A stretch of 10,157 nucleotides of DNA. It comes from Methanospirillum hungatei (GTDB lineage Archaea; Halobacteriota; Methanomicrobia; Methanomicrobiales; Methanospirillaceae). Below are positions 7,264-10,157 of this stretch, one piece after another. Position 1 is the stretch's first letter. Each line of letters begins with the position of its first letter. Below the pieces are notes generated by a model, which saw nothing but the letters and a program-made list of their open reading frames with translations, did not search any database and was not told where the DNA came from. Location: NCBI RefSeq assembly GCF_020216685.1, contig NZ_JAIWNS010000106.1, positions 1 through 10,157 on the forward strand, in the 5' to 3' direction. A program made the translations under genes and the position numbers.

Positions 7264-10155
7264 ATGATGGATGGGATTCGAATAATCAGGCCGGCGGCAA
7301 TGCTGGCTGTTCTGCTCTGTCTGTTGATGATGACGGCAGGGGCAGTACCGCCGTTACCTGCCGAATTTTATGGTAAAGTAACGGTTGACGGAACACCCGC
7401 TTCAATTGGCACTGCGCTGGTCGCAAAGATCAATGATCAGGTACGAGGAAAACTTGCTCTTTCAACTGCCGGAACATATGGTGGGACCGGCATCTTTGAT
7501 GATAAACTCGTTGTTGCTGCAACAGAAGATGATGTGAAATCCGGCACGGCAACCATATCCTTTTATGTTGGGGATAAGAAGGCAGACCAGACCGTTCCAT
7601 TTGAACCAGGTGTTGCCAAAGAACTGGATCTGACGGTTGGCAATTTCGGAGCTGACTTTACGGCAAACCCGACATCAGGAGCGGCACCACTGACCGTTCA
7701 GTTTACTGATACGTCCACGACCGAGTGGTCGGTATGGACCTGGGACTTTGGGGACGGAGGAAGTTCGGTCATTAAAAACCCAAGTCATGTGTATGAGACT
7801 CCGGGGACCTATACCGTTAAGATGACCGTAGGCTCCATGAGCGGTACCTACACCGTCACGAAGGACAATTACATCACGGTTACCCAGTCAGGAGGAATTG
7901 TTGCCGACTTTACTGCAACACCGACCACAGGAACAGCCCCACTGACGGTCCAGTTCACCGACACCTCGACCGGAAGCCCGACCATGTGGGCATGGGACTT
8001 TGGGGATGGAACCACGGAAGGAATGCTTGCAAATCCCTCACACACATACCAGAACGCCGGAACATACACCGTAAAACTGACCGCAAGTTCAGCAACAGGG
8101 GGTTCCAGCACCAAGATAAAAGAGGGATACATTACTGTAACCCAGTCAGGTGGCATTGTTGCAAACTTTACCGCAACACCAACATCAGGGACTGCTCCAC
8201 TCACCGTCCAGTTTACCGACACCTCAACCGGCGGGCCGACCATGTGGTCTTGGGACTTTGGGGACGGAACCACGGAAGGAATGCTTGCAAATCCCTCACA
8301 TACATACCAGAACGCCGGAACATATACCGTAAAACTGACCGCAAGTTCAGCAACAGGAGGTTCCAGTACCAAGATTCGGGAAGGATATATCACCGTCAGC
8401 TCTTCCGGGTCCGGACCCACGGCAGCCTTTACCGTTGACAAGCGGAGCGGGCCAAAACCCCTGACCGTTCAGTTCACTGATCAGTCCACCGGCGGGCCGA
8501 CCATGTGGGCATGGGACTTTGGAGATGGCGGAACCTCGATGGTTGCATCACCTTCATACACCTACCAGGAAGCAGGAGTGTATACCGTCAGTCTCACAGC
8601 CTCCAACACGGCAGGATCTGATACCAAGACCGAAAAAGACTATATCTCTGTGACCGGAGACATCCCGCCACCGGTAGCAATGTTTGAAGCAACACCACTC
8701 TCCGGCTCTGCTCCACTGACGGTCCAGTTTACTGACCTCTCAATCGGACCGCCGACTTCCTATGCATGGGACTTTGGAGATGGCGGAACTTCAACCGAGG
8801 CAAATCCAAGCCATGTATATTCCGCTGGTGGCACATACACCGTCAAACTCACGGTAAAGAATAGTGGCGGGTCTCACACCATGACCCGTGAGAACTACAT
8901 CTCTGTTGGTGGATCAGGAATCGTTGCAGACTTCTCTGGAACACCGACGTCCGGGACCGTCCCACTCACCGTCCAGTTCACCGACCTCTCAACAGGAGGG
9001 CCGACCATGTGGGCATGGGACTTTGGAGATGGCGGAACCTCGATGGTTGCATCACCTTCATACACCTACCAGAACCCAGGAACCTATACGGTCAAACTTA
9101 CCGCATCATCACAGACCGGTGGAACAAGTACCAAGGTCAGAGAGGGATACATCACGGTCTCCCCATCCGGTGGAATCATTGCAGACTTTGTTGGAACCCC
9201 GACGAGTGGAAATGCACCTCTGACAGTCCAGTTCAGTGACCGATCCCAGGGTGGGCCGACCATGTGGTCATGGGTCTTTGGAGACGGTGGAACCGCACTG
9301 GTTGCAAATCCGGTACATGTCTATCAGCAGCCTGGCAAGTACACCGTCAGCCTTACGGCAAGCAACCAGGCATCATCCAACACTGCAGTAAAGGCAGATT
9401 ATGTCACGGTCTCATCAGGGCCGGTTGGTTCTGGGTCAATCAGAATAATTTACGCACCTGATCGGTCGTCTGTGTATCTTGATAATGCCCTGAAAGGTGA
9501 GACAAAATTCCTGCAGACGTTCAGAATTGAGAATCTACCGGCAGGAACCTACCAACTGAAAATTACCAAGCCAGGATTTTCAGATTACTATGTGAACGTT
9601 CCGGTAACTTCAGGCAGGGCAACTGAGGTCGTTGCAGATATGAGACTGCAGCCAAGCCAGAATGGTATCCTGAGCGTATACACCTATCCGGCCGGATCAA
9701 CGGTGTATGTTGATGGCGTGGAGGCAGGAACCGGTCCGCTCTGGCTTGCCGACGTAACTCCGGGTGTACATCAGATACGGGTCTCCTCTGCAGGGTATCT
9801 TGACTGGAACCAGGCTATTGATGTGAAAGGTGGTGGAAGTGTGAACTATGTGACTGCTGCTCTCTATCCGTCATGGTGGACACCCATCTATGGATATGTG
9901 ATGATCTCATCAATGCCAGGAAACGGAGTTGCATACCTAGACGGGGTGGCTCAGGGGAAGACTCCGGTTACCCTGTCACAGGTTTCTCCAGGGCAGCATA
10001 CCATCAGAATCGAACTGCCCGGATATCAGCCCTGGGAACAGGTTGTGAATGTAATGGAAGGAAGAACGTCCTACGTCCTTGCCCAGATGACCACCGGTGG
10101 CAGCAGTGGAACGACCCCGGTGATTGTTGCATCCGCAGGGAATACGACCAATTAA
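7264..10155 (+). CDS. Secreted surface protein with seven PKD and three PEGA domains
   Basis: A complete 963-residue protein ending in TAA. Residues 1-27 form a Sec-type signal: a basic start (R6, R9), a hydrophobic core at about 11-23 and a T-A-G-A cleavage-like site. Residues 32-125 look like a beta-rich module that I cannot place in a family. Seven PKD domains follow (about 130-207, 214-293, 300-378, 386-464, 471-548, 554-632, 639-716), each with P-L-T-V-Q-F and a W-D-F-G-D-G core, except the seventh, which reads W-V-F-G-D-G. Three PEGA-type domains end the protein (about 725-795, 801-867, 877-942), with V-Y-L-D / V-Y-V-D-G / A-Y-L-D-G strands and P-G-T/V/Q-H-like turns. PKD domains are Ig-like folds of archaeal surface layers, probably adhesive or structural; PEGA domains are also typical of cell-surface proteins. 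No membrane helix or sorting motif is seen at the C-terminus, so release into the envelope or sheath, or non-covalent attachment, is likely. Confidence 0.9.
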   Translation: MMDGIRIIRPAAMLAVLLCLLMMTAGAVPPLPAEFYGKVTVDGTPASIGTALVAKINDQVRGKLALSTAGTYGGTGIFDDKLVVAATEDDVKSGTATISFYVGDKKADQTVPFEPGVAKELDLTVGNFGADFTANPTSGAAPLTVQFTDTSTTEWSVWTWDFGDGGSSVIKNPSHVYETPGTYTVKMTVGSMSGTYTVTKDNYITVTQSGGIVADFTATPTTGTAPLTVQFTDTSTGSPTMWAWDFGDGTTEGMLANPSHTYQNAGTYTVKLTASSATGGSSTKIKEGYITVTQSGGIVANFTATPTSGTAPLTVQFTDTSTGGPTMWSWDFGDGTTEGMLANPSHTYQNAGTYTVKLTASSATGGSSTKIREGYITVSSSGSGPTAAFTVDKRSGPKPLTVQFTDQSTGGPTMWAWDFGDGGTSMVASPSYTYQEAGVYTVSLTASNTAGSDTKTEKDYISVTGDIPPPVAMFEATPLSGSAPLTVQFTDLSIGPPTSYAWDFGDGGTSTEANPSHVYSAGGTYTVKLTVKNSGGSHTMTRENYISVGGSGIVADFSGTPTSGTVPLTVQFTDLSTGGPTMWAWDFGDGGTSMVASPSYTYQNPGTYTVKLTASSQTGGTSTKVREGYITVSPSGGIIADFVGTPTSGNAPLTVQFSDRSQGGPTMWSWVFGDGGTALVANPVHVYQQPGKYTVSLTASNQASSNTAVKADYVTVSSGPVGSGSIRIIYAPDRSSVYLDNALKGETKFLQTFRIENLPAGTYQLKITKPGFSDYYVNVPVTSGRATEVVADMRLQPSQNGILSVYTYPAGSTVYVDGVEAGTGPLWLADVTPGVHQIRVSSAGYLDWNQAIDVKGGGSVNYVTAALYPSWWTPIYGYVMISSMPGNGVAYLDGVAQGKTPVTLSQVSPGQHTIRIELPGYQPWEQVVNVMEGRTSYVLAQMTTGGSSGTTPVIVASAGNTTN
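8008..8117 (+). repeat. 110-base direct repeat, copy A (PKD 2)
   Basis: Matches 8266-8375 at an offset of exactly 258 bases (86 codons). By hand I count four mismatches in 110 bases (8043, 8067, 8100, 8109). All four are third-position, synonymous changes in His, Tyr, Gly and Ser codons. Confidence 0.9.
8266..8375 (+). repeat. 110-base direct repeat, copy B (PKD 3)
   Basis: Partner of 8008-8117, differing at 8301, 8325, 8358 and 8367 only. The encoded stretch, from G-T-T-E-G-M through S-S-T-K-I, is identical in protein sequence between the two PKD domains. Confidence 0.9.
8494..8568 (+). repeat. 75-base exact direct repeat, copy A (PKD 4)
   Basis: Identical base for base to 8998-9072 (offset 504 bases, 168 codons). 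It encodes the G-P-T-M-W-A-W-D-F-G-D-G core through S-Y-T-Y-Q of PKD 4. Identity stops abruptly at both ends (C/A at 8493/8997; G/A at 8569/9073). Confidence 0.9.
8998..9072 (+). repeat. 75-base exact direct repeat, copy B (PKD 6)
   Basis: Second copy of the block at 8494-8568, located in PKD 6 with the more diverged PKD 5 between them. The sequence after it (N-P-G-T-Y-T-V-K-L-T-A-S-S) resembles PKD 2 and 3 rather than PKD 4, so PKD 6 looks like a mosaic. Confidence 0.9.
9436..10089 (+). repeat. Three tandem PEGA-domain coding repeats
   Basis: Three units of roughly 65-71 residues, starting near 9436, 9664 and 9892, a regular spacing of 228 bases. Each starts with an I/L-x-V/I strand, has a short V-Y-x-D or A-Y-L-D strand followed by G, then an L-x-x-V/L-x-P/A-G turn, a H/Y-x-I/L-x-I/V strand and a G-Y or G-F step. 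The first unit is the most diverged: N-A-L-K-G replaces the usual D-G-x-x-x-G. Unlike the PKD units they share little long DNA identity, so they are older copies. Confidence 0.75.
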
Positions 10156-10157
10156 TC

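Larger units (their letters stand above)
7651..9411 (+). repeat. Seven tandem PKD-domain coding repeats
   Basis: The DNA encoding the PKD array is a run of seven units, mostly about 250-260 bases apart. Units begin near 7651, 7903, 8161, 8419, 8674, 8923 and 9178. Each encodes A-x-F, a P-L-T-V-Q-F strand, a W-D-F-G-D-G turn, N-P/S-P-S-x-x-Y and a Y-T-V-x-L/M-T strand. Units 2 and 3 are the most alike; units 4 and 6 share an exact central block; units 1, 5 and 7 are more diverged. Spacers are short and rich in Gly and Ser. Confidence 0.9.

Noticed and set aside
7869..8441. 190-codon antisense frame with internal repeats opposite PKD 2-3
   Set aside because: Its repeats simply mirror the PKD DNA repeats and it has no independent start context.
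7651..9411. Direct repeats considered as a CRISPR or minisatellite
   Set aside because: Spacing is about 250-260 bases, in frame, and each unit encodes a PKD fold; these are protein-domain repeats.

Overview
The window looks like chromosome from a methanogenic euryarchaeon, most likely order Methanomicrobiales (Methanospirillum-like is a guess, not a demonstration). The reasons are an archaeal-type release factor aRF1, the archaeal wyosine enzyme Taw1, and a phosphoseryl-tRNA synthetase (SepRS), which is essentially confined to methanogens and close relatives. A large secreted PKD/PEGA-repeat protein of the kind common in Methanomicrobia points the same way. Every gene is on the + strand and coding density is very high up to about 7.05 kb.

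Layout. (1) 2-1544: the 3' end of queC (preQ0 synthase, archaeosine pathway), a NUDIX hydrolase of the ADP-ribose pyrophosphatase type 3 bases further on, and an alpha/beta-hydrolase with an N-terminal lipoprotein-like signal whose start overlaps the NUDIX stop. (2) 1545-1620: a short gap with a candidate TATA box close to the next start. (3) 1621-7052: four genes packed as one probable operon, aRF1 - argS - taw1 - sepS, with every junction overlapping (1, 20 and 4 bases). (4) 7053-7263: an AT-rich gap with U-tract terminator-like sequence and a leader with a good ribosome binding site. (5) 7264-10155: one 963-residue exported protein with an N-terminal beta-rich region, seven PKD domains and three PEGA domains. 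It ends two bases before the window edge.

How the genes fit together. The central block is translational throughout: stop-codon recognition (aRF1), Arg-tRNA charging (ArgS), modification of G37 in tRNA-Phe (Taw1) and the first step of tRNA-dependent cysteine synthesis (SepRS). QueC upstream adds a second tRNA-modification pathway. The SepRS partner SepCysS is not in this window. The PKD/PEGA gene appears to be an independent transcription unit encoding a cell-surface or sheath-associated protein.

I found no CRISPR array, mobile element, tRNA/rRNA or obvious new defence system. The most interesting material is the repeat evolution inside the PKD gene (an exact 75-base repeat between non-adjacent domains; a 110-base repeat with only synonymous differences) and the tightly nested translation operon.
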